Of a DNA stretch of 64,000 nucleotides, positions 35,307 to 46,553 are shown piece by piece. Positions within the stretch are counted from its first letter, which is position 1. The number at the start of each line of letters is the position of its first letter. The translations under genes and the position numbers were made by a program. Below the pieces are notes generated by a model. It was not told the DNA's origin. It saw only the letters and a program-made list of their open reading frames with translations, and did not search any database. The DNA is from Paracamarosporium sp. OC-R06-R3 (Eukaryota > Ascomycota > Dothideomycetes > Pleosporales > Didymosphaeriaceae), in the NCBI GenBank assembly GCA_019828545.1, contig JACVRA010000071.1:248001-312000 (forward strand), given 5' to 3'.

Positions 35307-36687
35307 GTTGTCTCTCGCACCTCCAGGGCAGACGAAGGAGTCGCGAAGTCTTGACGAGGAGCTCTGCAAGGCAGAGCAAGAGCCGCAATATGTAATTGGG
35401 CTATCATGTATGGCTTCTGTGTCGTGCACATGGTGGCTGCCGCATCTACGAGATTAGCCGCCATAACAGGGTGCGGCTGCGCGACAGTTCGAGGTGGTTT
35501 GCAGAAACGTGCTCATTCTCGCTCATACTTAATATGAGGGAATGGCGCCCACCGCCCGCCACACTACCTTTGAGCACTTTTCCCGCCAACGAGGAAAATG
35601 CCCAGATCCTACTCAGCACGACCTACTGAGAGTATGACTTTCCACATCGTGTGGCGTGTTCTATGTCTAAGAGTTAGGCGCTTCACAAGCACACTTGTTT
35701 GCCCTCGCGCTGTGCGCAAGTGTCACCTGTAGCAACAATGAAGGAGACCGTCTGTCGAGGCTTACCAAGCTTTCCGACTCTTTCGCTTATATGCCCTCAC
35801 AATCATTCATGACCTGACGTTTCCGTACAGCAAAGATGGGACAAAGCATGGATCTCTGTGATGGCATGGAAGGAAGCATGGAAACATGCACTCTGTGTTC
35901 CTAGGGCTGTCTTCTAGGCACTGCCAAAGCGCGAATGTGTTAAAGGAAGCTATCCAAGTGCAGTCGCATGCTGGATTAATGCGACTTGTAAGGCGGCTCT
36001 AGTCGTCTGGCGCGAGCTTAGGCATCTCTCCGACATGGTACGGTAGATGGGCTACGAAAGCAGGGTTCATTTGCCTTTGGAGAACTCATCGCGACTGAGA
36101 CTTTATAGTCATTTGGACTCACGCGGCTCACTAGCAGCTTTTAAGACACAATGACCTTCAACCATTCACAACCCTTGCCCAACATGTTACTCCGGTGCGC
36201 ACCTGTCCGAAGCAACTATTGGCTCCTTCGCGTATTTCCACTCTCAGCCTCGTTTCAGTACTCTTTGGGAAAGAGCTAAACCCTGTTAAGCAATCTAGCG
36301 ACCAACTGAACATCGTGCGCCACGCAAGATCCTGAGGCTTAGCCAGTGCTTGACCCCGAGTGCCAGGTAGGTATTGCCTATGTAGAAATTAGCACTGGCT
36401 ATTCCTCTTTTGTATCTGGACAGTTTTTGATTGGTCTGCTCGCCAATTCACATGGTGCAGAACCACAGGATAGGAGTAGGGCGTGGTAAGGACGCGCAAG
36501 GGGAGCTATGCTGAAGTGCAGGATCGACTTCATGGGAACGATGCTGGAACATATTTAAGATGTCTGAAGGCACGGCGAAGTGGTGCATCATCAGTCACAT
36601 CAGTTCACTATCATCGTCACTATCTCTTCGAGAGCCATACATACCGCACGATTTTGTCGAGTGGTCTTCATATACCAACATCAGATC
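35307..36687. promoter_or_regulatory. Divergent intergenic region, ferric reductase / RTA1-like
   Basis: These are 1.4 kb between two genes transcribed outward. No open frame with protein character was found. I searched by eye for a full iron-repressor GATA site (ATCWGATAA) and did not find one. The two promoters are expected here. Confidence 0.45.
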
Positions 36688-37719
36688 ATGGCAACGCCTA
36701 CTTCTACCCAGGTCGCATCTACTACGACACCATCCTCAGCTCCGTCCTGTACAACAGCTGTGCCAGGCCAATATGGCTATGTACCACCAGACGCTTGTAA
36801 CGCTCAGTGGGCATATTCCCCGTCGTTTGCAGCAGCAATCGCTTTCTCAACCCTCTTCGGCCTTCTCACTATCGCGCACATCTCACTTGCCATTCTCTTC
36901 CGCAAAGGCTTCTGTTGGGTCATGATCATGGGCGTCTCGTGGGAATTCATATCATTTGTCCTTCGCGCACTCGGCGCGCACGACCAACAAGCCCAAGCCT
37001 ACTCTTTCGCCAGCACACTGCTCTTCCTTCTCGCACCTTTATGGGTGAATGCATACGTCTACATGACAGCTGGGCGGTTGATCTGGACATATCATCCTGA
37101 TAAGAAGGTGTGGGGCTTCAAAGCAATCAGCCTAGGGAAATACTTTGTATGGCTTGACGTCTTCTCGTTCATTGTCCAAGCTGTAGGCGGTGTCATGCTG
37201 TCGCCAGGCGCAAGTGCGGACACCATGAAAACCGGGAAGGATATCTACATGACAGGTGTTGGCGTCCAGCAACTCTTCATCCTCCTCTTCTTCGCTCTGA
37301 TCGTTCGCTTCCAGATCGCGGTTCAACAGCTCGAAGCTAGTGGAGCGGGAGGGTTGGGAAAAAGATGGCAGTGGGTTACATACGCGCTGTATGCTGCCCT
37401 CGCTCTCATTACTATGCGTATCATCTTCCGTCTTATCGAGTTTGCTGCTGGGACTGAGGTGTCGAATCCGCTACCGTACCACGAGAAGTATGCTCTGGCT
37501 CTCGACGCGTTTCCTATGACACTAGCCATCCTTATATTGGCAGTCATACATCCGGGTCTGGCGCTTAAAGGCCCCGAAAGTGAGTTCCCGAGTAGGAAGG
37601 AGAGAAAGGCCGAGAAGAAGAAGATCAAAGCGGCGAAGAAAGTTGAGAAGCATGAGCGGAAAATGGCAAGTAAAGAAGGATACACGAATGTTCCGGACGT
37701 AGAAATGAATAGGATGTAA
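36688..37719 (+). CDS. RTA1-like seven-helix lipid-translocating/resistance protein
   Basis: This is a single exon of 343 residues from the ATG at 36688; the frame is open upstream, but that part has no family features. The product has seven hydrophobic segments typical of the RTA1 family. Recognisable family positions include PSFAAAIAFSTLFGLLTIAH, WEFISFVLRALGAHD, LLFLLAPLWVNAYVYMTAGR, WLDVFSFIVQAVGGVM, RIIFRLIEFAAG and ALDAFPMTLAILILAVIHPG. Members of this family in yeast (Rta1, Rsb1, Pug1) are linked to resistance to 7-aminocholesterol, export of sphingoid bases and porphyrin uptake; substrate cannot be told from sequence. The C-terminus is a strongly basic coiled-coil-like tail (RKERKAEKKKIKAAKKVEKH) on the cytoplasmic side. 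Confidence 0.88.
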   Translation: MATPTSTQVASTTTPSSAPSCTTAVPGQYGYVPPDACNAQWAYSPSFAAAIAFSTLFGLLTIAHISLAILFRKGFCWVMIMGVSWEFISFVLRALGAHDQQAQAYSFASTLLFLLAPLWVNAYVYMTAGRLIWTYHPDKKVWGFKAISLGKYFVWLDVFSFIVQAVGGVMLSPGASADTMKTGKDIYMTGVGVQQLFILLFFALIVRFQIAVQQLEASGAGGLGKRWQWVTYALYAALALITMRIIFRLIEFAAGTEVSNPLPYHEKYALALDAFPMTLAILILAVIHPGLALKGPESEFPSRKERKAEKKKIKAAKKVEKHERKMASKEGYTNVPDVEMNRM

Positions 37720-37886
37720 GATACGGGTTTCTCATGATGAAAACATTACCAGGATGACGCGGTTGTAAGACGTTAATATTGGAGTCGGGGTATTGTTCGA
37801 TACTAGAGTATAGATATTATCTTGCCAACGCGATGGTGTTCATTTGACAGATCCTTTAGCTTTATACAATTATCTGACTTCGTTAT

Positions 37887-38984
37887 CTACTCTATCAATT
37901 CGATCACGACCTTTCTCGCAGACACACCCTTTCTGACCAGGTCTACACCCTCTTGAAGTCTTTCCAATCCACCCTTAAGTACAAAAGCATCAGGTTTGGC
38001 CTTTAGCGTCCCGTCCTGTAAGCCTGCACTCATGAAGTCCGCCCATACCTGCCTCCAGATAGGCTCTCCGCCATCAGCACCTCGAAGCGGCGGCCGTCCA
38101 GCGACTACAGTGACCCCTTCTGGTAATTTGGGGAGGGTTGTAGCGGGTAGTGTCAGAGAAAGCTTTCCACCTCCAACAGCATGGAGAAAGTCGATGCAGG
38201 CGGCAAGACTAGCGTTAGAAGAGATAGCATCGTACGCTCCAATCACTTCCTTCCCATACGCTACTTTTGCGAGTTTCCCGACGATTGCACTATCATTATA
38301 GTCGAAAACTTCAGTTGCGCCAATGTCTTTTGCATAGTCGAAATTCTTAGGCGAAGCTGTGGTGAAAACCGTCAAGCCAGCTGCAGCGCAAAGCTGAATG
38401 GCGCAAGACCCGACACTACTAGCCCCACCCCAGATGAGGATCACCTTGTTTTTGCCCCCAGTTGGCTCAGGTCCTGAAGCCCTCGGAGGTTCGAGACCCA
38501 AGTATTCCGTAGAAAACAGAGCGCCAGCCGCCGTAGCCAAGCCTAGGGGCAAAACAACGGCATCCGTAAAGACGACGTTTTTAGGGATGCGCGATGCCAT
38601 CCTTTCAGCTGTAGTAACGTACAGCTGAAAGCCCGCGTTTGCTTGGTTTTGTGTCACGATTTGAGGCGCAACAGCTGCAACCCGGTCACCCTTTTTGAAG
38701 GATGTGACGGCAGAGCCAACTTCGACTACGGTGCCAGTAACGTCCTGACCTAGAATCTATGTCCCGTCAAAATTCAGCATATACATGCAGCGGTTCCATC
38801 GAGCTCGTACATATGGCCATCTCGATATCAGAACGCCAGTGTCCTGTTGCTTGTAATCGACCGGGTTAATCGCGACGGCATGATTGCGGATCAGTATTTC
38901 GTGGGCCTCGGGATGAGGGAAAGGCGCATCTTGAATTAACAATGGTGCATTAGGGGAAACGAGAAAGGCTGCTTTGTTCTCCAT
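37887..38984 (-). CDS. Zinc-less MDR-family oxidoreductase (enoyl-reductase-like)
   Basis: Two exons (38984-38811, 38756-37887) joined by a 54-nt intron (GTACGA donor) encode 347 residues. It belongs to the medium-chain dehydrogenase/reductase superfamily, of the group that includes fungal trans-acting enoyl reductases and ToxD-like proteins. The GroES-like N-terminus reads EILIRNHAVAINPVDYKQQD and ILGQDVTGTVVEVGS, with DYK where zinc enzymes have Cys, so no catalytic zinc is expected. The NADPH Rossmann motif is VILIWGGASSVGSCAIQLCA near residues 160-180. The C-terminal part (GGLERLQEGVDLVRKGVSAR followed by KVVIELIE) is typical. There is no polyketide synthase in the window, so a stand-alone quinone or enone reductase is as likely as a biosynthetic role. 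It shares a 410-base promoter region with the bZIP gene. Confidence 0.88.
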
Positions 38985-39394
38985 TGTCGATGGTTTGGAT
39001 GAGGCGCACACTTGTAGAGTAGGTGCCTACTTTATACATTTCGAGCAGAACCTGTTGTAGCGCCTGAGCCATTGTAATCCAAATGGTGTAAACAACGCGC
39101 GTCTGACGATAGCCATCAACGATATATCATCATGCTGTTGAGATGTGCCGAGTGACGGTTCAAGTCGACGATGCGATGCCAAGGTTGCAGATCGGACATA
39201 AGAAGAGAGAAGTGTTCCTAGCATCCGCCATCCCTAAAGCGGAAGCATCCATCGATGGCTTACGAGAGCCACCCCGATTGCCAACAGCGCGCTGACCGAC
39301 TCCATCCGTTGCCCCTCTCTCCTCTCCATGCCGAAATCTTGTTACATCTCGGACGACTGGCTTACGCGATAATCGGAATAATCCACAAGCCAAA
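38985..39394. promoter_or_regulatory. Divergent promoter, MDR oxidoreductase / bZIP factor
   Basis: These are 410 bases between an oxidoreductase and a transcription factor transcribed outward. No clear bZIP target (TGACGTCA, TTACTAA or TGACTCA) was found by eye. A TTACGTAA-like palindrome was also not seen. Confidence 0.45.
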
Positions 39395-40487
39395 ATGGAC
39401 GCTACACAACAGCCGAAGAAGAAAGCTCCATACAAGCGAAGGATGACGGAGAAGCGGCGAAACCAGAATCGGGCCGCCCAAAAGACATACCGTTTGTGGG
39501 CTCACTTCGACGACAAAGATAACGTTGCTAATTCATAGCGTAGGCGAGAAGCGGAAAGAGCGACTAGAGCAACTAGAACGCCAACTCACAGCACTACAAC
39601 AACAGGAAGGGGATACTAACCTGGATGATAGTGCTCGGAGCAATGTCCCTGATAACCCGCCTGGGCGAATCATTGAAGATTTGGGTGATGTTGATCTTGA
39701 ATCATCTGACGAAACCCCGTCAGTCCCTTCACCTGACTCGTCTTTCTCGGACCTCAAGCATCTGCTCAAAGGAGACGATGCGCCAGATTTGGATCAGCTT
39801 GTAGAGTTTGCACTTGAAGAAAAGCCTGATTTGACCAAGATTTTAATAGCTGGCCTCCGAATCCTCAAGCTGGAGAAAGAAACAACCGTAACTCTGGAGA
39901 AGAGGAGACGGCCGATTACATGGGCAACTGGCAACTGGCAGACGTTGACAAGTAATAATCCACCTGCACCGATATATCCGCTTCCAGATCCCTCAATAGA
40001 TGGTATCTTTCTGAGCCGTCAATCGCAAATTGAAGTCGTCTTCTACAATTGCGTAAAGATTGGATTGTCAATCGAAGAGCTCATGAAACCGACCTGTCAA
40101 TCACCATGGTATTCGCCATTATCAACAGCGCCCTCTTCTTCTATGACATTGGATCGCGTTCCTCCTGATCTGTTTCCGACACCAGCTCAGATGCGGTTTC
40201 CTCATCATCCATTCATAGATACCATACCCTTCCCGTGGTTTCGAGAACGTGCCATTACACTAGCGTCGATGGATCCACCGGCTTATGATCGCATCGATCT
40301 CAAGAAGGATATTTTGCGAGGTGGGCTGATAGTGTGGAGATCTCGAGGGAAAGAGGAGGGATTGCCTTGGGATCGGCGAAACTGGGAAGTGCAGCCTTGG
40401 TTCTGGGAGAAGTGGTCATGGCTGATAGAAGAGCAAGGACGAGTGGAACAGCAATCGAGATGGTGGAGAGCTATGAGAGGCCAATGA
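39395..40487 (+). CDS. bZIP transcription factor with DUF3425 domain
   Basis: Two exons (39395-39491, 39544-40487) encode 346 residues. The 52-nt intron splits the basic region exactly: the first exon ends in NQNRAAQKTY plus one base. The second continues R-EKRKERLEQLERQLTALQQ. The N-x7-R basic-region signature and the following leucine spacing identify a bZIP. The acidic linker is followed by the DUF3425 region common in filamentous fungal bZIPs (FYNCVKIGLSIEELMKPTCQ, SPWYSP, IDTIPFPWFRERAITLA, RGGLIVWRSRG, NWEVQPWFWEKWSWLIEEQ). Family members control stress, development or secondary metabolism, and targets are unknown here. The two acceptor choices (CATAG and CGTAG, four bases apart) were separated by frame; only the second keeps the basic region open. 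Confidence 0.9.
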
Positions 40488-41293
40488 ACTTGCCATACTC
40501 CACTCTCCTATACCAGTATCCACCATCAGACCAGAGTAAGATAGGTGCACCAGACCAGCGTGCACCAGCATCGACCGAGAGCCTTGACCGATGGACAAGT
40601 GGAGATTCAAGCCGCGAAACCATTAAGATGCTTTCTTTACATTTGGAGACATATAACACGATCGTAATCCCTTGTGCAGCAATGTTTGCATTTCTTATAA
40701 ACAATCTGCTGTTGGGAGAGCCCTTGTGTCCTGAACGGACTGTTAGCGCGCTTGGAGGCATACTTGGGTTTTAGGTAGGATATTCGAATTGAGGAAAGTT
40801 AGGGTACATAAGAATGTTAGTGGCCAGTTCGTTTTGTCATCTCTGCGCGCACTATCACTGGACCATTTGTAGACATCTTACGGATATGAACAGAAACTTG
40901 AACGAGCAGGAAGCAGGAAGTTCAAGTTTGTGTCGAGCTGTATTATGTATCTATGCTTAAACTCTCCAATATTGATTTGCAAAGGAACTGATTAAAACGT
41001 GAGTTGGTAAAAAAATTCCTGTGTGACAATTACCGTGACATAAGCAGCATTCACTTCTTGTTCAAGTAAAGAAACCAGTCTAATACGTAAGTTACATTTC
41101 TAATTATGGCATTTTGGTTCAAACGACACATAATCAGCATACAGCTTTGTTTCCCACTATTGTACTTCATTGCTAAGAGTAATATGGAAAATAATTAAAC
41201 CTATAGAAGGTTCTCAAGCGCCGTTTTAGTGACCTTGCCTCCAAACATATCTATGTGGCATGCTAATACGTACGAATATAAGTCACAACTTCT
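40488..41293. other. AT-rich convergent spacer, nothing recognised
   Basis: These are 806 bases between the 3' ends of the bZIP gene and the double-module gene. A second frame at 40334-40774 overlaps the end of the bZIP coding region and has no domain. The remainder is AT-rich and presumably 3' untranslated sequence. Confidence 0.5.
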
Positions 41294-43131
41294 CTATGGC
41301 CAATTACTGATCCTCCGTTGTATGGCCTCTGCACCCGTACTCATATTCTGCGCGCTTAATAATCCTTGACCCCTGTGTAAGACACCTCTCAGAAGATTCT
41401 GAGATGTCAAATTGCCATTTTCGTCGAGACAATGGAACAGGATCATGTCTGCCTCTAGACATCGAACGGTCACCTTAACACCCCTTCGGCTCATCGCTCG
41501 CAGAGTTCCCTCACCTGGCAGCTCCCTTGCTACTGCCTGACGGGGAGGAGCTCCACTGTTTCCACTAGTAACCTTTCCATCCAGGACCAAGGCCAGATCC
41601 TCCAGATTTGGTAGTTGAGAGAGCTGAGAAACGGTAACACTGAAAAGATTGAGTCCGCCTTGGTCGAAGGAAGCTTTGTACCAGAGCTCGATAGATTTGA
41701 TAAATGAAGTCCGCTGAGAAGAGACGGTCTGCATAAACATTGTTGCTTGAAGAGGATAGTAGAACACGAATGTGTTTTTTGAGTAGTATAAACTAAGAGC
41801 TTCTTGATAGACCTGTTTGCTGACCAGAAGGAGTTCAAGGATGGAATGCGGCCATTTATCGGGAAGCAGTTGCTGGTGGTCGCGATAAGAAGAAGTGGGT
41901 GCGCGTGTCGAAAGATGGATAGGACCATCATTGTGGAACGCCCAGTGGTATATAAGATTCCTCCTAGTGCACAGATCCGAAATAAGTACCACTCAATAAA
42001 TCGACAGGATAGCCCGTGTGCATGTCTGATTTACTTACAGTTCTGCAGGCAAATCAAGAAAACGGAAGTGTGTTAATGGTTTGCTGTGACGCTTTGTTGG
42101 CAACACTACCAGTGTTTTCTCTGCCTCCTTGCATGTTTTTGCTAGGATCCGGGCTGATCGACGTGGCTGCTTCGTTACTGGTTCTATGGACACTGCAGTT
42201 GTAGCCGGTTGATAGTCTTTATCATACGAAACCGCCTTCCGCTTTTGAGGCTTACGCTGTTCGGAAGCTTTAACTCATACCATTAGCATACAACAATATT
42301 GCTTCTTGGACGCAACTTACCAGTTTTGCCAGAACTCATCATACTAGGCGCAACTATAGACTCCAATACTCCACCGGGAATTGCGCCAGTACAACGACGA
42401 TAGTAAGGTTCAGGATTCTTCTTATGAATCCAGGGTGTGAATGACATTTTTGGAATAGCTGTGTGTTGAAGACGGCAAAGGCCACGGGTGCGAAGTATGA
42501 GCTTGTTCATGGTGAAAGAGATATCTTGGGGACGCATCAGTAGTCCAGTGTAACCTTCGTCCGCCTTTGCCATCGCCTGGACCATTTTTGCTTCATCGAC
42601 ACCAATCTCGACTTCTTGGAGTTGTTTGAAGAGTTTCAGAGTCTTCGCAAGGGCTCGCACAGACCCAACGCTGTCGTTTGGTCGCTTGAGGTCGACACCA
42701 ATTCGCCGCATGTATCTAACCTCTTTCCGAAAGGACAAGACTTGTTCCAGCACTAACTGGGTATCGAAGTAGAAGAGATTCTCTTGAAAATAGACCTCGG
42801 AAATCAACTCTCTAACATTGTCGCTGAGCCCCTCATAGAGCTTGCGGCATTTCTGGCATTGCCGGAGATGGAGATCTACGTCCCCAAAGTAGATAGGTTC
42901 AGTCTTCAGAAACAGGCGCTTCGAGAGGACTTTCAGGTCTTGAGGAAGATTTTGGAACCGAATGCCAGCCTTATAGCTTTCATCGAGTATTCGTATGCTT
43001 TCTTCGGGCCATTGGTGGTCCTCGCGAAAAGCGAGGATCTTATGCAAACGCATAATGTGCAGCTTTGCGATAGGTACGATAGTTGTGGCGACTGGTTTTG
43101 TTTTGGCCGGCGCCGATCCGATGGTGCCCAT
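41294..43131 (-). CDS. Protein with two F-box/2EXR-like modules
   Basis: The three-exon model is 43131-42321, 42267-42039 and 41963-41294, giving 569 residues. All junctions keep phase. Intron 1 (53 nt) has GTAAGT, TGCTAAT and AAG; intron 2 (75 nt) has GTAAGT and TAG. The C-terminal module begins FRFLDLPAELRNLIYHWAF. It continues LLVSKQVYQEALSLYYSKNT, FVFYY and SQLSQLPNLEDLALVLD, the pattern of fungal F-box/2EXR-like proteins. The N-terminal module lacks the opening motif but repeats the later layout: CRKLYEGLSDNVRELI, VYFQENLFYFDTQLVLEQVL and LKLFKQLQEVEIGVD. A basic linker (KPQKRKAVSYD, KQPRRSARILAKTCKEAEK) joins them and could be a nuclear signal. Without splicing the two halves look like separate genes. 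Function unknown; a substrate-adaptor role is only a guess. Confidence 0.75.
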
Positions 43132-43561
43132 GGTGAAAGACAGACGGCGTTGAAGTTGAGTTGTTGTAGCTGTGTTCGTGAGCGGGGGTAGAGGTAACAC
43201 GGTTCTTATATAGTGAAGGTGAAGGCCATGGCCAGTAGGCGTAGACGGTGCAAGCGCGAAGGTGACGCCTTCCGTTTCTCTGCCTGGTGCGATGTTAACC
43301 AGACTGCCGCCGGCCTTAGTCGAGTGTGAGTTTGGCAAATGCATGACAAGAAGCCAGAAGACAAACAATTACGCTCATGAAAGAACATACGAATTGCGCT
43401 ATAAATGCCTGACCGTGCGACGTAAATCATGCATATGACCTCGTTCGCTCCACACACGAAATAATAAAGTCACAACGCCATCCATGCCGCCAGCAGAGCG
43501 AGGATCACACCCTGCTCCCTTGCTGACCACCTGTGCCATACATATGCAATGCTCCAATTAC
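43132..43561. other. Spacer between Cdc45 and the double-module gene
   Basis: Both neighbours are on the minus strand. The stretch holds the promoter of the gene starting at 43131 and the 3' end of Cdc45. An open frame continues upstream of the 43131 ATG but starts in non-conserved sequence. No motifs were recognised. Confidence 0.45.
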
Positions 43562-46148
43562 TTAGCCTACCACGGCCTTCATACTCAGTCGCTCCAAAAA
43601 TCCACTCAGGTCCTCTTTCCTTATTTCAATCACACATGCCTCAAAACTATCCATGCGGACCCTCGCCCCGGTCTCTCTAACAACTTCCTGGAAAGCATTT
43701 CCGAATCTATTTCGTCCGTTGTTACCCACATCTGCTTCGTCTTCACTCTCTTCTTCTTCATCGGACTCCTCTTCTTCCGAGTCATCCTCGACCTCGTCTT
43801 CTTCTAGACCGGCGGCCTCAAGGCGTGCAAGTCTAGCTTGTCGCTTACGATCCTTTTCGACAGCCTTCGTCGCTTTCCTCTGCTCACGTTCTTTGTTCTT
43901 TTTCTCGCGTTTCGCAATGCGTTCTCTCGCTGATTCGGTAGCGCCGCCGCCCCCAAGCCCGACCACGACGTACCGGCCCTGTCTTTCATCCAGACCGGCC
44001 ATTACGAGTTCACTGCCTCTGTTGCGACCCTTTGTGCCGTTGAGCTCGACGATTGCTTCTGCAATCCACAGCGCCAATTTTGTTAGTGCGCCGGGGTGCG
44101 TGAAAAGCTGCACATCTGGACCTTCCTTGACGACAGCCATACGGAACGCTTTCAGGTGGCGAATTTGCCGCTTCTCGATGAGCGCTGTGCCTGTGCGTAA
44201 GATGGCTTTGTGTAAGTGTTGCGCAGTTGGGATGTGTGCGGTGAGATTATCAATGTCGACGAGAGCATCGTAAGCGGTGTAGAAGCGGGCTGTTACGCGG
44301 TCTTGTGCGTCATTTGCGGCATCAAGGGCTTGTTCAGAATGATCCTGGGCACCGATAAAATTGGAAGAGTCTAGTGACGAGGTAGAGAGCGACTTTGCGT
44401 CGCCGACCTCAAGTATGGCACCAAGAATTACGCCTGCGTCGATAGCAGAGAGACATGCTTTCCAGCCCCAGCAACGGACGAAACCCCAGCCGTCCTTTGA
44501 ATCGCCACCGCGAGGCGCGGGCGGCACCAAGCCGTCGAGGCCGTACATGGGTGCGAATTTTAGCAGACGTTCGCGGAGGCCGCGCTTTAGGTCCATATCC
44601 ATGTGCGTGTAGTATTGCTTGCACTGGGCGAGACTAACACCCATCTTGGCGAGCAGTTTGTCTAGCCGGCGCCGTCCGGAATCATTCCAGATGTGTAGTT
44701 TGGCTGAGAGGTATGGAGAGTGTTGCATGCTCTCATATAAGCTCCAATGTCGCAAGAGGAGGAAACGAGGTTCGGGAGAGAGTCGTATGGACTTGTCTGT
44801 TGCGGAGCGGGCACTTGTGGGGATGACACCCGTTGAGTCCCCCATGCTGGCTTCGCGGGCTAGATCTTTGATGTCGACAGGATTGAGACGGCGTACCTCA
44901 TCGCGCAGCACGGAGCGTATGCGTTCACCTCGATCGCCATTCCAACCTGCCGACCCACCAGCCGCTGATAGGGGGTTTAGGCCTACACCACTGCCTGTTC
45001 GCCCGTAGAGTTCGAGGCTACTGACTCCAACAATAGCATTCCAGAGGAGGTCGTTATCTTCTCTACCGAGTTCTGAGGCCAAGGAGTAGACGAGGGAGGA
45101 CACGGGTTCTGAGTATGAGGCACCTTGATCGTAGTACTTTTGAAGTGTTTTGTCGTGCTTTTCGCGCATAAGCATGAGTTGTCTCCTGAGACCTTTGATG
45201 GATTGCTCTCTTGGTGCTGCGACAGCGGGCGATGTCGATCTGCTTCGCGAATCTGAACGGGAGAAGTCCGAAGAGCCGCCTAATATCATTAGGCCACGTC
45301 GCGGTGGTCTTCGTTCTGGTGTCGAAGGTATTGATCCACCCTATGCGCTAGTCAGACAGGCATGAAGCAAGAGACAGTATCATACTTACAGAATTACTCC
45401 TCCTTCTTTGACTAGGGCGTTCATCGTCGGACATATTGTCGTCGGAATCCTCGCCCTCGCTCCATGACTTCCTCTTCTTGGGAGCCTGCCCAGATGGGGG
45501 TTCGTTGGCACCAGGATCCTTTTCGTCGGCATCATCCAATTCCTCCCCTTCACCCAATTCAGGCATTTCTTCAAGTGCACAGTAAGCCTCGCGCTCGCTT
45601 GTCAATTCCTCTTCGATGTCGCCGTCGTCAAAGACTATTATGCCTCCCTTGGAAGAGTGGTAATTATGCTGCAGCCTTCCCTTTTCCACGCCAGCTCGCT
45701 TCCTCAGCCATTCTCCCGTAGCTGGATCTTGGCCCATGGGCGTGCCAAACACGTTGGATAGATTCCACGGACGTCTTGCATCCATGAGCCACACCTCGAC
45801 GTCTCCCGTACCCCCACCGCCGTGCTCATCGACTTCCATGCCAAATATTTCTTCCAGATCGACCATGCCACCGACACCCAAGCACACGACAACACCACCG
45901 CTCCCTCCCTGGGCAGTCCGCATCGGCCGGACCAAGTCTTCAGCTGCGCGATTCAGGTCGCCATAGCCGGCTATGGGCTGGATCTTGTGGGGTATGTAGT
46001 CGCGTCTCAGCAGCGCTGTGAGGATGCGGCACGCACACAGCGCATCGGGCTCGAGGGCAACGAGCAACAGCACGGGAGGGGCGGCGGCATGGTTCCGTTT
46101 GACGAGGTTTTGGTACAGCTGCGCGATCAGCCCTCGGGGGAGGTGCAT
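43562..46148 (-). CDS. CDC45: Cdc45, replication helicase (CMG) component
   Basis: Two exons (46148-45390, 45340-43562) joined by a 49-nt intron encode 845 residues. Cdc45 binds Mcm2-7 and GINS to form the active replicative helicase. The N-terminus (GLIAQLYQNLVK, PVLLLVALEPDALCACRILT, DYIPHKIQPIAGYGDL) is the DHH-like core start. An acidic, basic and serine-rich linker spans residues about 180-250. It continues with SIKGLRRQLMLMREKHDKTL, NDLLWNAIVGVSSLELYG, RFLLLRHWSLYESMQHSPYL and GLRERLLKFAPMYGLDGL. The end is NRFGNAFQEVVRETGARVRM, DSFEACVIEIRKEDLSGFLE and RLSMKAVVG, the conserved tail. A highly charged insertion (EKKNKEREQRK, then EVEDDSEEEESDEEEESEDE) precedes that tail. The exon junction is phase 0 and restores continuous sequence. 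The promoter carries G1/S-type boxes. Confidence 0.96.
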
Positions 46149-46180
46149 GGTGGTGACGGGGACGGTGGACGCGGTGCGAG

Positions 46181-46186
46181 ACGCGT
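46181..46186. promoter_or_regulatory. MCB-type box (ACGCGT) upstream of Cdc45
   Basis: ACGCGT is the binding sequence of the MBF (Mbp1-Swi6) factor that drives G1/S genes such as CDC45. This copy is about 35 bases from the start codon. String match; use is inferred. Confidence 0.45.
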
Positions 46187-46325
46187 CCGGCGGCTTCTAG
46201 GGGGGCTTCCTGGCTAGCTGCGGTGCATCGCTCGGAGAGTCAAGCGGCGCAGGTGCGAGGAGAAGCCGTGGGCGGGCAATTGTTGCTATGGCGGGTGCGG
46301 GACGAGAGGACAGCCTGGGTGAGGA

Positions 46326-46331
46326 ACGCGT
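46326..46331. promoter_or_regulatory. Second MCB-type box (ACGCGT) upstream of Cdc45
   Basis: This is a second ACGCGT about 180 bases upstream of the start codon. A CGCGAAA (SCB-like) follows at 46364-46370. The cluster raises the chance that the sites are real. Confidence 0.45.
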
Positions 46332-46553
46332 CGAAAGCGCGCCTAGTGCTGGGGGCCGCATAGCGCGAAAAGTGACGTTCCGCGTCGGCAACCAGCCTCA
46401 TCCAACGCCCTCACCAACAGCGTCACCTGCACTGCATCGTGTAGAGTTACAATCACATTACTAGCATACAAATGTCGTAGATTCGTTTACTTTCGTCATC
46501 CGCTGAAAATGCTCGCTAAATAACACAGACGCGTCGGAAACGAACGCAGCACC

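Larger units (their letters stand above)
46149..46553. promoter_or_regulatory. Cdc45 promoter region
   Basis: These 405 bases lie upstream of Cdc45 and downstream of the aquaglyceroporin stop. It contains two ACGCGT boxes and one CGCGAAA box within 225 bases of the Cdc45 start codon. No gene is seen. Confidence 0.55.

Noticed and set aside
41294..41992. Right-hand module at 41.3-42 kb as a stand-alone gene
   Set aside because: Its apparent start is not an ATG and the conserved LPAEL start of the module lies in an upstream exon that is in phase with the 42-43 kb frame.
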